Shown: positions 32,284-41,804 of the stretch, piece by piece
Layout: every line of letters begins with the position of its first letter
How positions within the stretch are numbered: position 1 is the first letter of the stretch
Source: Natronorubrum aibiense
GTDB lineage: Archaea > Halobacteriota > Halobacteria > Halobacteriales > Natrialbaceae
Reading direction: 5' to 3'
DNA length: 64,000 nucleotides
Assembly: GCF_009392895.1 (NCBI RefSeq)
Contig: NZ_CP045488.1
Coordinates: forward strand, 1,612,001-1,676,000
Translations under genes and position numbers: made by a program
Notes under the pieces: generated by a model
Seen by the model: only the letters and a program-made list of their open reading frames with translations
Database searches by the model: none
Told to the model about the DNA's origin: nothing

Positions 32284-33111
32284 TCAGGGACGGTCGTGAA
32301 CCCAGAACTCGTCGTCGACTGTCACTTCCTTTTTGAACAATGGCACCTCGTCTTTCAACCGATTGATGCCGTCCTCGACGGTTCGAAACGCCTCCTCGCG
32401 GTGGCCAGCGAGGACCACAACGAAGACGATATCCTCGCCGTCTTCGACGATACCCGTCCGGTGGTAGAGTTCGACCTCGAGGACGCCGTCGCGCGCCTCG
32501 AGATCTTCTTCGAGGGCAGCCATTCGCTCGTCCGCGACGCCCTCGTACTTTTCGAACTCGAGATACTGGGTGCGCGAGTCGTCCGCGTCCTCTTTCGCGC
32601 GAACCCGACCCGTGAACGTCGCGATCGCGCCCGATCGGTCCGCCTTCGGCGACCGTTTAACCTGCTCGACCAGCGACTCGAGAGTCTTGTGGGGTTCCGT
32701 GTCCTCGAGGGCATCGACGACGGCGTCGACGTCGAGGGTACTGGGGGTGTCGACGGCTGCGAGGACGTCGTCACCCTCGGCGTCGCTCGAGCCGACGACG
32801 AGTTTCGGATAGCGAACGTCGTCGACGCCGACGACGACTCCGTAGTCACAGGTGGGTGCCAACTGATCGAGTGCGTCCGCGACGTCCAGTCCGGTTCCGG
32901 TGGCAGTCCAGTCGCCGTCGGCGCCCAGATCGTAGATGACGTCGCCGCCGACCGCCGTCGGTTCGTGGGCGTGCATTCCGTCCGCGATCGTCGCGTCGTA
33001 TCTGATGACGCCGACGCGACCCGCCGCCGTGAGTCGGTCGACGATTCGGTCGACGACGCCCTCGAGTGTGTCGTCGCGTGCGCCGTGGTCGAGAATACCG
33101 AGTACGTGCAT
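32284..33111 (-). CDS. Molybdopterin synthase large subunit MoaE with MobB-like N-terminal domain
   Basis: 275 residues from MHVLGILDHGARDD (33111). Residues about 1-140 resemble MobB but the usual P-loop (GxxxxGKT/S) is replaced by LDHGARDDTLE, so nucleotide binding is doubtful. Residues about 145-275 are MoaE: GAIATFTGRVR, LEFEKYEGVADERMAALEED, VELYHRTGIVEDGEDIVFVVVLAGHREEAFR and the catalytic lysine region FKKEVTVDDEFWVHD. MoaE with the MoaD thiocarboxylate makes molybdopterin; in haloarchaea MoaE is itself linked to SAMP1/SAMP2 chemistry. This fusion is haloarchaeal. Divergent from the CapA-like gene. Confidence 0.9.
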   Translation of the reverse strand: MHVLGILDHGARDDTLEGVVDRIVDRLTAAGRVGVIRYDATIADGMHAHEPTAVGGDVIYDLGADGDWTATGTGLDVADALDQLAPTCDYGVVVGVDDVRYPKLVVGSSDAEGDDVLAAVDTPSTLDVDAVVDALEDTEPHKTLESLVEQVKRSPKADRSGAIATFTGRVRAKEDADDSRTQYLEFEKYEGVADERMAALEEDLEARDGVLEVELYHRTGIVEDGEDIVFVVVLAGHREEAFRTVEDGINRLKDEVPLFKKEVTVDDEFWVHDRP

Positions 33112-33238
33112 GTCTGCAGTATGGCGTCGTCGGACTTTGTAGCTGTCGGCGTTTGGAACCGTTTCGTACGGGCGTCTCGCCGCCACAGCGGTCGAATCTG
33201 GTGGTAGAACTTTGCACTTGCGTCGTGACGGGGCCACT

Positions 33239-34276
33239 ATGACGCGTCGAATCGGCTTCACGGGCGACGTCATGCTCGGTCGGCTGATCGATCAGCGACA
33301 GCGCACTCGCGCCGTCGATGCCGTCTGGGGAACTGTTCTCGAGCGACTACGGGGACTCGACGGCTTCGTCGTCAACCTCGAGTGTTGTCTCTCGACGCGC
33401 GGGCGACAGTGGCAGCGAACCTATCGACCGTTTCACTTCCGCGCCGATCCCGACTGGGCGATCCCCGCGCTCGAGCGTGCCGGCGTCGACGCCTGTGCGC
33501 TCGCGAACAACCACGTACTCGACTACGAGGAAATCGCCCTGCGCGACACGCTCGAGCACCTCGATACGGCCGGTATCGCACGGTCCGGGGCCGGTGAGAC
33601 GATCGACGAGGCACTCGAACCGGCAGTGTTCTCGGTCGGGGACCTCAGCGTTGCCGTCGTCTCGCTGACTGACAACACGCCGGAGTACGCAGCCGACGAG
33701 GAATCCCCGGGAACTGCGTGGATCGACATAGACGACTGGCGACACGACTCGAGCAGTCGAACGCAGTCCGACGACGCCGTCGCCGACGAGCGGACTCGTC
33801 AGCGGGTCCGAGACGTTGTCGGACGGGCACGCGAGACCGACCCCGATCTGCTCGTCGCCTCGTTGCACTGGGGGCCGAACATGGTCACGGAGCCACCCGA
33901 CTCGTTTCAAGCGTTCGCCCGGTGGCTGATCGACGAGGGTGTCGATCTGATCCACGGCCACAGCGCCCACGTGTTTCAGGCGCTCGAGGTCCACGAGGGA
34001 GCGCCGATCATCTACGATGCGGGCGATTTCGTCGACGACTACGTGGTCGATCCCGAGTTGCGAAACAATCGGAGCTTTCTGTTCGTGCTGTCGATTACGG
34101 ACGACGGAACGCCGACGGAACTGCGACTTCTCCCGACCGAGATCGACGACTGTGCGGTCCACGAGGCGAGTCCGGGTGCAGCCGAATGGTCCCGCGAGCG
34201 GATGCAAAACCTATCGGAGCCGTTTGGGACCGAGTTCGACCGCGACGGTGAGGCACTTGTGCTGGCACTCGAGTAA
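33239..34276 (+). CDS. CapA-family (poly-gamma-glutamate/capsule) metallophosphatase-like protein
   Basis: 345 residues from MTRRIGFTGDVMLGR (33239). The CapA calcineurin-like fold is shown by GFTGDVMLGRLIDQR, VVNLECCLSTRG, ACALANNHVLDYEEIALRDT, SLHWGPNMVTEPPD and the ending GHSAHVFQALEVHEGAPIIYDAGDFVDDY. No signal peptide, so cytoplasmic or membrane-peripheral. CapA proteins take part in poly-glutamate or capsule formation or act as phosphatases; no capB/capC genes are near, so the capsule role is uncertain. Confidence 0.9.
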   Translation: MTRRIGFTGDVMLGRLIDQRQRTRAVDAVWGTVLERLRGLDGFVVNLECCLSTRGRQWQRTYRPFHFRADPDWAIPALERAGVDACALANNHVLDYEEIALRDTLEHLDTAGIARSGAGETIDEALEPAVFSVGDLSVAVVSLTDNTPEYAADEESPGTAWIDIDDWRHDSSSRTQSDDAVADERTRQRVRDVVGRARETDPDLLVASLHWGPNMVTEPPDSFQAFARWLIDEGVDLIHGHSAHVFQALEVHEGAPIIYDAGDFVDDYVVDPELRNNRSFLFVLSITDDGTPTELRLLPTEIDDCAVHEASPGAAEWSRERMQNLSEPFGTEFDRDGEALVLALE

Positions 34277-34375
34277 GGACCGGGTCCCTCGAGAATCTCT
34301 CCCGTGATGGTGTGGAACACGTGGGCCGGCCAGTTGGCAACCCTTAAGATTGGCTCCCGGCTACACCGCTGTAGC

Positions 34376-35104
34376 ATGAAAGTGGTCGTTTCTATCGGCG
34401 GCAGCGTGCTCGTGCCCGAACTCGGAGCGGATCGGGTCGCCGAACACGCCGCCGTCGTCGAAGACCTTGTCGAGGACGGCTGTCGCGTCGGTGCCGTCGT
34501 CGGGGGTGGTGGTGTCGCTCGAGAGTATATCAATGCCGCACGCGATTTGGGGGCGAACGAAATCGAACTCGATCAGTTGGGGATCGACGTCACCCGGCTC
34601 AACGCGCGCCTGTTGATCACTGCACTGAACGAAGATTCGGTGACAGCACCGGCGAAGGATTACGACGAAGCCGGCGAGGCGCTTCGCCGAGGCGACGTCT
34701 GTGTCATGGGCGGCGTCGCGCCGGCTCAGACTACCGACGCCGTCGGTGCAGCGCTCGCCGAGTACGTCGACGCCGATCTGCTCGTCTACGCGACGAGCGT
34801 ACCGGGCGTCTACAGCGACGATCCGAACGAAAACGACGATGCGACCAAGTTCACGGAACTCTCCGCTGCGGAACTCGTCGACGTCATCGCTGACCTCGAG
34901 ATGAACGCTGGTGCCTCGTCCCCGGTCGACTTGCTGGCGGCGAAGATCATCCAGCGCTCTGGGATGCGAACGATCGTCCTCGACGGCACCGATCCCGAAC
35001 GGATTGCGCGTGCGGTTCGCTTCGGCGACCACGAGGGGACCGACATCCTTCCGGAGGGGGCTGGCGAGGAGCCGACCTACTGGGCACAGAACGAAGATGA
35101 CTAG
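34376..35104 (+). CDS. pyrH: UMP kinase, archaeal type
   Basis: 242 residues from MKVVVSIGGSVL (34376); CCCTTAAGAT about 30 bp upstream is a TATA box for a leaderless message. Amino-acid-kinase fold: VVVSIGGSVLVPELG, GAVVGGGGVAREYI, GIDVTRLNARLLITAL, VCVMGGVAPAQTTDAVGA, VYATSVPGVYSDDP and SPVDLLAAKIIQRSGM. It phosphorylates UMP to UDP; archaeal members lack GTP regulation. Its stop lies 8 bp inside the start of lysS, so the two are coupled. Confidence 0.95.
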   Translation: MKVVVSIGGSVLVPELGADRVAEHAAVVEDLVEDGCRVGAVVGGGGVAREYINAARDLGANEIELDQLGIDVTRLNARLLITALNEDSVTAPAKDYDEAGEALRRGDVCVMGGVAPAQTTDAVGAALAEYVDADLLVYATSVPGVYSDDPNENDDATKFTELSAAELVDVIADLEMNAGASSPVDLLAAKIIQRSGMRTIVLDGTDPERIARAVRFGDHEGTDILPEGAGEEPTYWAQNEDD

Positions 35105-36851
35105 CGACGACGACGCGTCGGCGTCTCCGACCGACCGGGACGTCACAAGTCCGTACACCCTCCAGCAGGAGGGCGACGACGCACGCCATGCCTTCTGGGC
35201 GGATACCGTCGCGGATCGAGTCGAGGAGCGCGTGGCCGACCGTCGGGAGGCTACGGAAGGGACGAGCGGGGAGGAACGACCCGCGAGCGAGGACCCCGAC
35301 GAGCCGATCGTCATCAAAGGCGGTATCTCGCCATCCGGCGTCCCTCACCTCGGGAACGTCAACGAGATCATGCGCGGCTACTACGTCGCCGAAGTCCTGC
35401 GCGAACGCGGCCACGAGGTCCGACAGGTCTTCACCGCCGATGACCGCGACCCGCTGCGTGGGCTCCCGCGAACGCTCTGTGACCTCGAAGGGAATCTCGT
35501 CGACCTCGGTGAGGTCGATGCCGGTGCGCTCGGCCGCAATCTCGGTTCGCCGTACACCGACATTCCGGACCCCTTCGGCTGCTGTGATTCGTACGGCGAA
35601 CACTTCTCGACGATCATTCAGGACAGTGCGGACGCACTCGACGTGCCGATCGAACTGGTCTCGAACACGGAACTGTACGAATCTGGCGAGTTCGACGATG
35701 TGACCCGATTCGTCCTCGAGAATCAGGATCGCGCCCGCGAGGTCCTCGCCGCGTATCAGGACAAGGTCGACGAGGACTACGTCCCGTTCAACCCCATCTG
35801 TGCGGAGTGTGGCAAGGTCACCGAGACCGTTACTGGCGTCGATCTGGACGCTGAACCGCCGACCGTCGAGTACGAGTGTACCGATATGGATGCCGGCGAC
35901 CAGACGATCAACGGCTGTGGCCACGAGGGCACGGCGACCCTGCGCGAGGGCAAGATGCCCTGGCGCTTCGAGTGGCCCGCCCAGTGGCAGATCCTCGGCG
36001 TCGACTTCGAGCCCTTCGGCAAGGACCACGCCGAAGGCTCATGGCCGAGTGGCCAAGACGTCGCACGCAACGTCCTCGAGATCGAGCCACCCGTCCCAAT
36101 GGTCTACGAGTGGTTCACGCTCGACGGCGAGCCGTTTTCGTCCTCGGCAGGAAACGTTATTCTCGTCTCCGACGTGCTCGAACTCCTAGAGCCAGAGGTC
36201 CTGCGCTACTTCTTCGCGAAGGATCCGTCGAAGGCTCGAGACTTCAGCATCGAGCGCCTCGACCAACTGGTCGACGAGTTCGACCGCCTCGAGGCGATCT
36301 ACTTCGACGAGATCGACGCCAGCGAGGACGAGACGGCGTTCGCGAAGCGCGTCTACCCGCTCGTAGTCGAGGAACCCCGCGAGGAGCGCATCCGACTGCC
36401 CTACACCTTCGCTGCGGTGTTGGGGATGACCGACGACCCCGATCTGCGCGAGGAAATAGCGCGCCGCGAGGGCCACATCCCCGACGACGCTCCCGAGTGG
36501 GCCGTCGAAGGCGCGCTCGAGCGCGTCGAACAGGCCAGAAACTGGGCCCGTCGGACCGAAAACGAGTTCGATTACGAACTCAAACGGAGTGCGATTCCGG
36601 CCCACGACTTCGACGACGCGACCGAAGCGGCGCTCGCTGACCTCGCGGACTTCATCGAAGACGGTCACGATCCCGAGGAGATCCAGGGGGAGATCTACGA
36701 GGCGGCGCGACGACACGACGTCGACGTTGGTGACTTCTTCAGTGCGGGCTACCGGCTCTTTTTCGACGAAGAGCAGGGTCCGAAGCTCGGTCCGTTCCTC
36801 GCGAAAGTCGATCAGGCGTTCGTCGTCGACCGACTCCGTCGAGAGCGCTAA
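35097..36851 (+). CDS. lysS: Lysyl-tRNA synthetase, class I
   Basis: 584 residues. The start at 35097 overlaps the end of pyrH by 8 bp. A 60-residue haloarchaeal polar lead precedes the class I Rossmann core: IVIKGGISPSGVPHLGNVNE (HIGH is HLGN), then DPLRGLP, zinc-binding CAECGK...CGHEGT, and GEPFSSSAGNVIL (KMSKS-like). The rest is the helical anticodon domain. This is the archaeal class I enzyme, unrelated to bacterial class II LysRS. Active-site motifs look intact. Confidence 0.96.
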   Translation: MTSDDDASASPTDRDVTSPYTLQQEGDDARHAFWADTVADRVEERVADRREATEGTSGEERPASEDPDEPIVIKGGISPSGVPHLGNVNEIMRGYYVAEVLRERGHEVRQVFTADDRDPLRGLPRTLCDLEGNLVDLGEVDAGALGRNLGSPYTDIPDPFGCCDSYGEHFSTIIQDSADALDVPIELVSNTELYESGEFDDVTRFVLENQDRAREVLAAYQDKVDEDYVPFNPICAECGKVTETVTGVDLDAEPPTVEYECTDMDAGDQTINGCGHEGTATLREGKMPWRFEWPAQWQILGVDFEPFGKDHAEGSWPSGQDVARNVLEIEPPVPMVYEWFTLDGEPFSSSAGNVILVSDVLELLEPEVLRYFFAKDPSKARDFSIERLDQLVDEFDRLEAIYFDEIDASEDETAFAKRVYPLVVEEPREERIRLPYTFAAVLGMTDDPDLREEIARREGHIPDDAPEWAVEGALERVEQARNWARRTENEFDYELKRSAIPAHDFDDATEAALADLADFIEDGHDPEEIQGEIYEAARRHDVDVGDFFSAGYRLFFDEEQGPKLGPFLAKVDQAFVVDRLRRER

Positions 36852-36925
36852 CACGGCGCTCACCCTGTATCACGTCGGCTCGGTAGACAAAAGCCCTTTG
36901 AGAATGCCTCCCTGACATACGATCG

Positions 36926-38752
36926 ATGGATTACGGTCTCCCCGCAGTCGTCTCGGTTCCCGAACTCTTCGGCTCTGAGCTTGCGACGTGGGCCGCTGTT
37001 GGCCTGTTCGTCTACTGGCTCGGGGTTATCGCACTCCAGCGAGCCGACCTCCTGCCGGAGTACGTCGGGACGCAGGGCCCGATTCTCACCTTCCACACGA
37101 AACGCGGACGTGACTTTCTCGACCGACTCGCAGGCCCCAAACGATTCTGGCGTGCCTGGGCAAATCTCGGTGTCGGCATCGCGATCGTCGTGATGGTGGC
37201 CATGTTCGTCCTTCTCCTCCTCGCGGCGATTTCCGCGGTGACATCCCCGCAACCGAGCGGTTCGGCCGTCCAGCAGCCCCGGAACGTCGTTCCGTTCCCC
37301 GGCGTCAACGACTTCCTCCCGCTGTCCGCGACGCCCGGGATCGTCGTCGGCCTCCTCGTCGGCCTCGTCGTCCACGAGGGCGGCCATGGCCTGCTCTGTC
37401 GCGTCGAAGACATCGGTATCGAATCGATGGGCGTCGCGATGCTCGCGATCATCCCCTTCGGCGCGTTCGTCGAACCCGATCAAGAGAGCAGTCAAAACGC
37501 TTCGAGAGGCGGCCAGACTCGCATGTTTGCCGCCGGCGTGACGAACAACTTCGCGGTGACGCTGCTCGTGTTCGCGATCCTCTTCGGACCGATCGCTGGT
37601 TCGATCGCCGTCGCACCCGGCGCTGCCGTCGGCGGCGTTGCACCCAACTCCTCGGCCGACGCCGCAGGGATCGAACCGAACGATCGGATCACCGCCGTCG
37701 ACGGCGAGGCCGTCGAGACGAACGACGACCTCGCGGATCGCCTCGAGGCCGCATCCGGCGAGGAGGTTACGATCGAACTCAACGAGGAAGAGACCGTCGC
37801 AGTCGATCGATCGTTGCTCGTCACGACCGCGATGGACGACGGTCCGGTCGGCGTCTCGGCGGGTGACAAGATCGTCGCGGTCAACGGCCAGCAGGTCGCG
37901 ACCGAGCGCGCCTTCTTCGAGGCCGTCGACGACGACGAACGCGTTACGCTGACGGTCGAGACCGAGTCCGGCGAGCGAGACGAGCACGAGGTACCGATCG
38001 GTGCCGCTGTCGACGTCAGCGACGACGGGCCGCTCCAGACTGCCACTGGATCGATCGACGAGCCGTTCGTCATCACATCGTTCGACGGCGAGCGAACGCG
38101 CTCCTACGAGGAACTCAGCGCGCTGCTCGAGGACAGCGAGGCAGGCGATGAGGTGACGATCGTGGGCTATGTCGGCGACGACCGCCAGGAGTACGAAGTG
38201 ACACTCGGCGAGCACCCGAACGAGGACAGCGGCTTCCTCGGGATCTTTGCCAACCCCGGAATCTCCGGCTTCGAAGTCAGTGATATCGGGGTCCAACTCT
38301 ACCCGGCCGGCGAGTATCTGTCGATTCTCGGCGGTGACGGCGGCGACGGTGGGGCGACCGACTCCTTCTTCGGGAAGATCGGGCTGGCGATCTTCCTCCC
38401 GGTCATCGGCGTCATCGGCCTCTTGCCGTTCAACTTCGCCGGCTTCACCGGCGGGATCGAGAACTTCTACGAGGTGCAGGGGACGCTCGCCACACTCGGC
38501 GACAGCACGGTGTTTATCCTCGCGAACCTGCTGTTCTGGACCGGCTGGATCAACGTCCAGCTCGGCTTTTTCAACTGTATTCCGGCGTTCCCGCTCGATG
38601 GGGGGCACATCCTGCGAACGAGCACCGAAGCCGTCGTCTCGAGGTTGCCCATCGAGGCGACCCGCGGCCACGTCCGAACGGTGACGACGACGATCGGGCT
38701 GACGATGCTCGTCAGTTTCATGACGATGCTGTTCGTCCCGTTCCTGCTCTGA
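36926..38752 (+). CDS. Site-2 protease with PDZ-like domains
   Basis: 608 residues. Four or five membrane helices before and after a large insert. The zinc site HEGGHGLLC (variant of HExxH) lies at about residue 151; the last ligand motif PAFPLDGGHILR lies at about 553. Between them are two or three PDZ-like modules (GGVAPNSSADAAGIEPNDRITAVDGEAVETNDD, VGVSAGDKIVAVNGQQVATERAFFEAVDDDE, VITSFDGERTRSYEELSALLEDSEAGDEVTIVGY). This is the classical S2P/RseP layout for regulated intramembrane proteolysis, with the substrate unknown. ATG start 75 bp after lysS. Confidence 0.93.
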   Translation: MDYGLPAVVSVPELFGSELATWAAVGLFVYWLGVIALQRADLLPEYVGTQGPILTFHTKRGRDFLDRLAGPKRFWRAWANLGVGIAIVVMVAMFVLLLLAAISAVTSPQPSGSAVQQPRNVVPFPGVNDFLPLSATPGIVVGLLVGLVVHEGGHGLLCRVEDIGIESMGVAMLAIIPFGAFVEPDQESSQNASRGGQTRMFAAGVTNNFAVTLLVFAILFGPIAGSIAVAPGAAVGGVAPNSSADAAGIEPNDRITAVDGEAVETNDDLADRLEAASGEEVTIELNEEETVAVDRSLLVTTAMDDGPVGVSAGDKIVAVNGQQVATERAFFEAVDDDERVTLTVETESGERDEHEVPIGAAVDVSDDGPLQTATGSIDEPFVITSFDGERTRSYEELSALLEDSEAGDEVTIVGYVGDDRQEYEVTLGEHPNEDSGFLGIFANPGISGFEVSDIGVQLYPAGEYLSILGGDGGDGGATDSFFGKIGLAIFLPVIGVIGLLPFNFAGFTGGIENFYEVQGTLATLGDSTVFILANLLFWTGWINVQLGFFNCIPAFPLDGGHILRTSTEAVVSRLPIEATRGHVRTVTTTIGLTMLVSFMTMLFVPFLL

Positions 38753-38903
38753 ACCGGCGGCCCGAACGGTCGTCGCGTCGCTGGCTCGGTGTACCTCGAA
38801 ACCCCTTATATGGCCCGTTTCGGGTCAGTATGGCGATGCGACACGCATCCGTTCTCGGATCGAAACCCGGTGCTTCTTAGCGTCTCCGTTCTAACCCGCG
38901 GGT

Positions 38904-40376
38904 ATGGAACGACGACAGCCGCCACAGACCGAAGAGGGCTGGTACGTCCTGCACGACTTCCGGTCGATCGACTGGGACGCTTGGCGTAACGCACCCGAGC
39001 GTCGCCGCGAGCGAGCGATCGAGGAGGGACGCGAGTACCTCTCGACCGCCGAATCCGTCGCGGACGCCGACGAGGGCGACTCGGCGACGTTCGCCGTCCT
39101 CGGGCATAAGGCCGATTTGCTCGTCCTCCACCTGCGGCCGACGCTCGGCGACATCGACGCACTCGAGCGACGGTTCGAACACACGGCACTCGCCGAGTTC
39201 ACCGAGCGCGCCGACTCGTATCTGTCGGTGACGGAGGTCTCGGGCTACATGTCTCAGGAGTACTTCGAGGAGGGCGAAACCGCCGATACCGGGATCGCCA
39301 ACTACATCGAATCTCGACTCAAACCCGAGATTCCGGACACTGACTTCCTCAGTTTCTACCCGATGAGCAAGCGCCGGGGCCCCGACCACAACTGGTACGA
39401 ACTGCCGTTCGACGAACGTGCCGACTACCTCTCGAATCACGGCGAGATCGGTAAAGACTACGCCGGCCGGGTCACCCAGATCATCTCCGGCAGCGTTGGT
39501 CTCGACGACTACGAGTGGGGCATCACCCTCTTTGGCGACGATCCAACCGACGTCAAGGAACTGCTCTACGAGATGCGCTTCGATCCCTCGAGTTCGCGCT
39601 TCGCCGAGTTCGGCCGGTTCCTCTCGGCCCGCCGGATGTCTCCGGCCGACCTCAGTGCGTTCCTCGCCGGCGAGCGAGTGCCACAGGACGACGCTGACAG
39701 CGCCCACGGCCATCCACACGGCCACGGCGAGTCCGGCGATCACGGGCACGCTCACGGCGACTCCGACGGTCACCACGGCGACGACGATGACGTCCGGAGC
39801 GAACTCGATGACATGGGCGTCTACGCTGGCCAGCCACACGGCGAGGACGTCCACGCGGTCGTGCTCTACTCCGAAGCCGACACTGACGACCTGTTCGAGG
39901 AGGTCGACGGGCTGCGAACGAACTTCGATCACTACGATACGCACGTCAAGACGGCCGTCTATGAGCCTCGAGACGACGACAGCGAGGCCGCAGTCGTCAG
40001 CCTTTGGGACACCGAACGCGCCGCGAACACGGCCGCCGGATTCCTCGCTGACCTCCCCGAAGTCGTCCGGCAGGCGGGCGACGACGAGGACGATTCGTGG
40101 GGCACCATGGGCATGTTCTACACCGTAAAGCCGGACCACCGCGGGGACTTCACCGGTGTGTTCGACGATGCTGAAGCGTTGCTCGCCGACATGGACGGTC
40201 ACCGCAAGACCGACCTGCTGGTCAACCGTGAGGACGAAAACGACATGTTCATCGCCAGCCGCTGGGACTCCCGTGAGGACGCGATGCAGTTCTTCCGCAG
40301 TGACGCCTTCTCGGATGCCGTCGAATTCGGTCGCGATGTCCTCGACGACCGACCACGACACGTCTTCCTCGCCTGA
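38904..40376 (+). CDS. pitA: PitA-type chlorite-dismutase-like/ABM fusion haem protein
   Basis: 490 residues. Residues 1-250 are a chlorite-dismutase/HemQ-like barrel: EEGWYVLHDFRSIDWDAWR, FYPMSKRRG, and the family signature YLSNHGEIGKDYAGRVTQIISGSVGLDDYEWGITLFGDD, whose His (about residue 178) is the expected haem ligand. Residues about 265-295 are a His/Gly/Asp linker (HGHPHGHGESGDHGHAHG), a likely metal-binding stretch. Residues about 300-490 are ABM/Dabb-like. Haloarchaeal PitA proteins are linked to haem handling and oxidative or thiol stress. In related organisms HemQ makes haem from coproporphyrin; whether this one does is unknown. Cytoplasmic. Confidence 0.85.
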   Translation: MERRQPPQTEEGWYVLHDFRSIDWDAWRNAPERRRERAIEEGREYLSTAESVADADEGDSATFAVLGHKADLLVLHLRPTLGDIDALERRFEHTALAEFTERADSYLSVTEVSGYMSQEYFEEGETADTGIANYIESRLKPEIPDTDFLSFYPMSKRRGPDHNWYELPFDERADYLSNHGEIGKDYAGRVTQIISGSVGLDDYEWGITLFGDDPTDVKELLYEMRFDPSSSRFAEFGRFLSARRMSPADLSAFLAGERVPQDDADSAHGHPHGHGESGDHGHAHGDSDGHHGDDDDVRSELDDMGVYAGQPHGEDVHAVVLYSEADTDDLFEEVDGLRTNFDHYDTHVKTAVYEPRDDDSEAAVVSLWDTERAANTAAGFLADLPEVVRQAGDDEDDSWGTMGMFYTVKPDHRGDFTGVFDDAEALLADMDGHRKTDLLVNREDENDMFIASRWDSREDAMQFFRSDAFSDAVEFGRDVLDDRPRHVFLA

Positions 40377-40478
40377 GGACGACGCTGTCGTGTCCCGGTT
40401 TCGACCGCGTGTCGTAGAAACGGGCGAGTCTCACCGATAGCAACACGTGTTGATTGTCCCTGCTCTTACGGTGAGTCG

Positions 40479-41801
40479 ATGAGCACTATCGCTTCCACGT
40501 CGCGAACCGTCTGGGATCGGTATCGATCCGTTCCGATCATCTACCGCATCTCGCTCGCGTTCATCCTCGGCACTGCCGTCGGCGCGATCGGCGGCGAACG
40601 GGCCGCCATCGTCTCGCCGCTGGGCGATCTCTTCTTGCGCTTACTCGAGATGCTGATCATCCCCCTGATCGTTTTCACGTTACTGGGCGGGATGCGACGG
40701 CTGACGCCGTCAAAACTCGGCAAGGTCGGTGGGCTGACCGTCGCGCTCTACGCCGCGACAACGACGGTCGCAGCCGTGATCGGCCTCGCGGTCGCGAACC
40801 TGTTCGATCCCGGCACGGCCGTGGAGTTCACCGGCGGCGAAGCCCAGCAGGCCGAACCGCCGACTGTCTCTGAGGTCATCCTCGGAATCGTCCCTGCGAA
40901 CCCGCTCGCCGCGCTGGTCGAGGGCGACATTCTGGCGACGATCTTCGTCGTGATCGTCTTCGGGTTGGCGCTGACGATCGTCCGCGAGTCGACGACCGAG
41001 GAGACAACCGAGGACGCGATCGACGGCTTCTTCGCGTTCATCGACGCCGGCACCGAGGCCCTGTTCAAGGTCGTCTGGGGCGTTATGGAGTACGGCGTCA
41101 TCGGCGTCTTCGCGCTGATGGCGGCCGCCATCGGCACCGAGGGACTGGGTGCAATCGTCCAACTCGGCGCGCTCGTCGCGGTCATCGCGGTCGGCATCGC
41201 CGTCCACATGAGCGTCACCTACCTCGGCGTAATGACCATGGGCATCCTCGGCCAGTCGCCGCTGGCGTTTCTCAACGGCGCGAAAGACGCGATGGTGACG
41301 GCGTTTACGATCCGCTCCTCGAGCGGCACCCTTCCGGTGACGATCACCAACGCGGAGGAGAACATGCGCATCGACGAGTCGGTCTACGGCTTCGGCCTGC
41401 CCCTTGGGGCGACGATCAATATGGACGGCGCGGCGATCAGACAGGCCGTCACGGTCGTCTTCGCTGCCAACATGGTCGGTGTCTCGCTGGGACTTGCCGA
41501 TCAGGTGATCGTCCTGGCGACCGTTATCCTGATCAGCATCGGCACGGCCGGCGTCCCCGGTGCCGGGCTCATCATGCTCACCGTCATTCTAAACGCCGTT
41601 GGCCTGCCCCTCGAGATCGTCGGCTTCGTCGCCGGCGTCGATCCGATCCTCGGCCGGATTGCGACGACGAACAACGTGACCGGGGATCTCGCCGTCGCCT
41701 CGGTCGTCGGCAAGTGGACCGACGGGATCGACCTCACCGACGGAGTCTGGAGTGACGTCCCGACCGACCAGCCCGACGACGCCGTTGCGACGTCAGACTG
41801 A
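40479..41801 (+). CDS. Dicarboxylate/amino acid:cation symporter (DAACS family)
   Basis: 440 residues with about eight membrane helices and two re-entrant loops. Family motifs: MLIIPLIVFTLLGGMRRL, the serine-rich hairpin AFTIRSSSGTLPVTI, and GLPLGATINMDGAAIRQAVTVVF (substrate and sodium site), then GTAGVPGAGLIML. It imports dicarboxylates or acidic amino acids with sodium or protons. Stand-alone gene with its own promoter; the stop is three bases from the convergent small membrane protein. Confidence 0.95.
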   Translation: MSTIASTSRTVWDRYRSVPIIYRISLAFILGTAVGAIGGERAAIVSPLGDLFLRLLEMLIIPLIVFTLLGGMRRLTPSKLGKVGGLTVALYAATTTVAAVIGLAVANLFDPGTAVEFTGGEAQQAEPPTVSEVILGIVPANPLAALVEGDILATIFVVIVFGLALTIVRESTTEETTEDAIDGFFAFIDAGTEALFKVVWGVMEYGVIGVFALMAAAIGTEGLGAIVQLGALVAVIAVGIAVHMSVTYLGVMTMGILGQSPLAFLNGAKDAMVTAFTIRSSSGTLPVTITNAEENMRIDESVYGFGLPLGATINMDGAAIRQAVTVVFAANMVGVSLGLADQVIVLATVILISIGTAGVPGAGLIMLTVILNAVGLPLEIVGFVAGVDPILGRIATTNNVTGDLAVASVVGKWTDGIDLTDGVWSDVPTDQPDDAVATSD

Positions 41802-41804
41802 CGC

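Noticed and set aside
36860-38671. 603-codon antisense frame opposite the S2P-PDZ protease
   Set aside because: Low-complexity Arg/Asp/Val composition with no fold; the plus-strand gene has HEGGH and LDGGH motifs.
38830-38880. 16-codon mini-frame (MAMRHASVLGSKPGAS) upstream of pitA, close to a TATA box
   Set aside because: The TATA lies only about 21 bp from the ATG, too near for a leaderless start, and there is no ribosome-binding site; more likely part of the pitA leader.
38877-40361. 494-codon antisense frame opposite PitA
   Set aside because: Shadow of a GC-rich gene, valine/arginine-rich with no recognisable domain.
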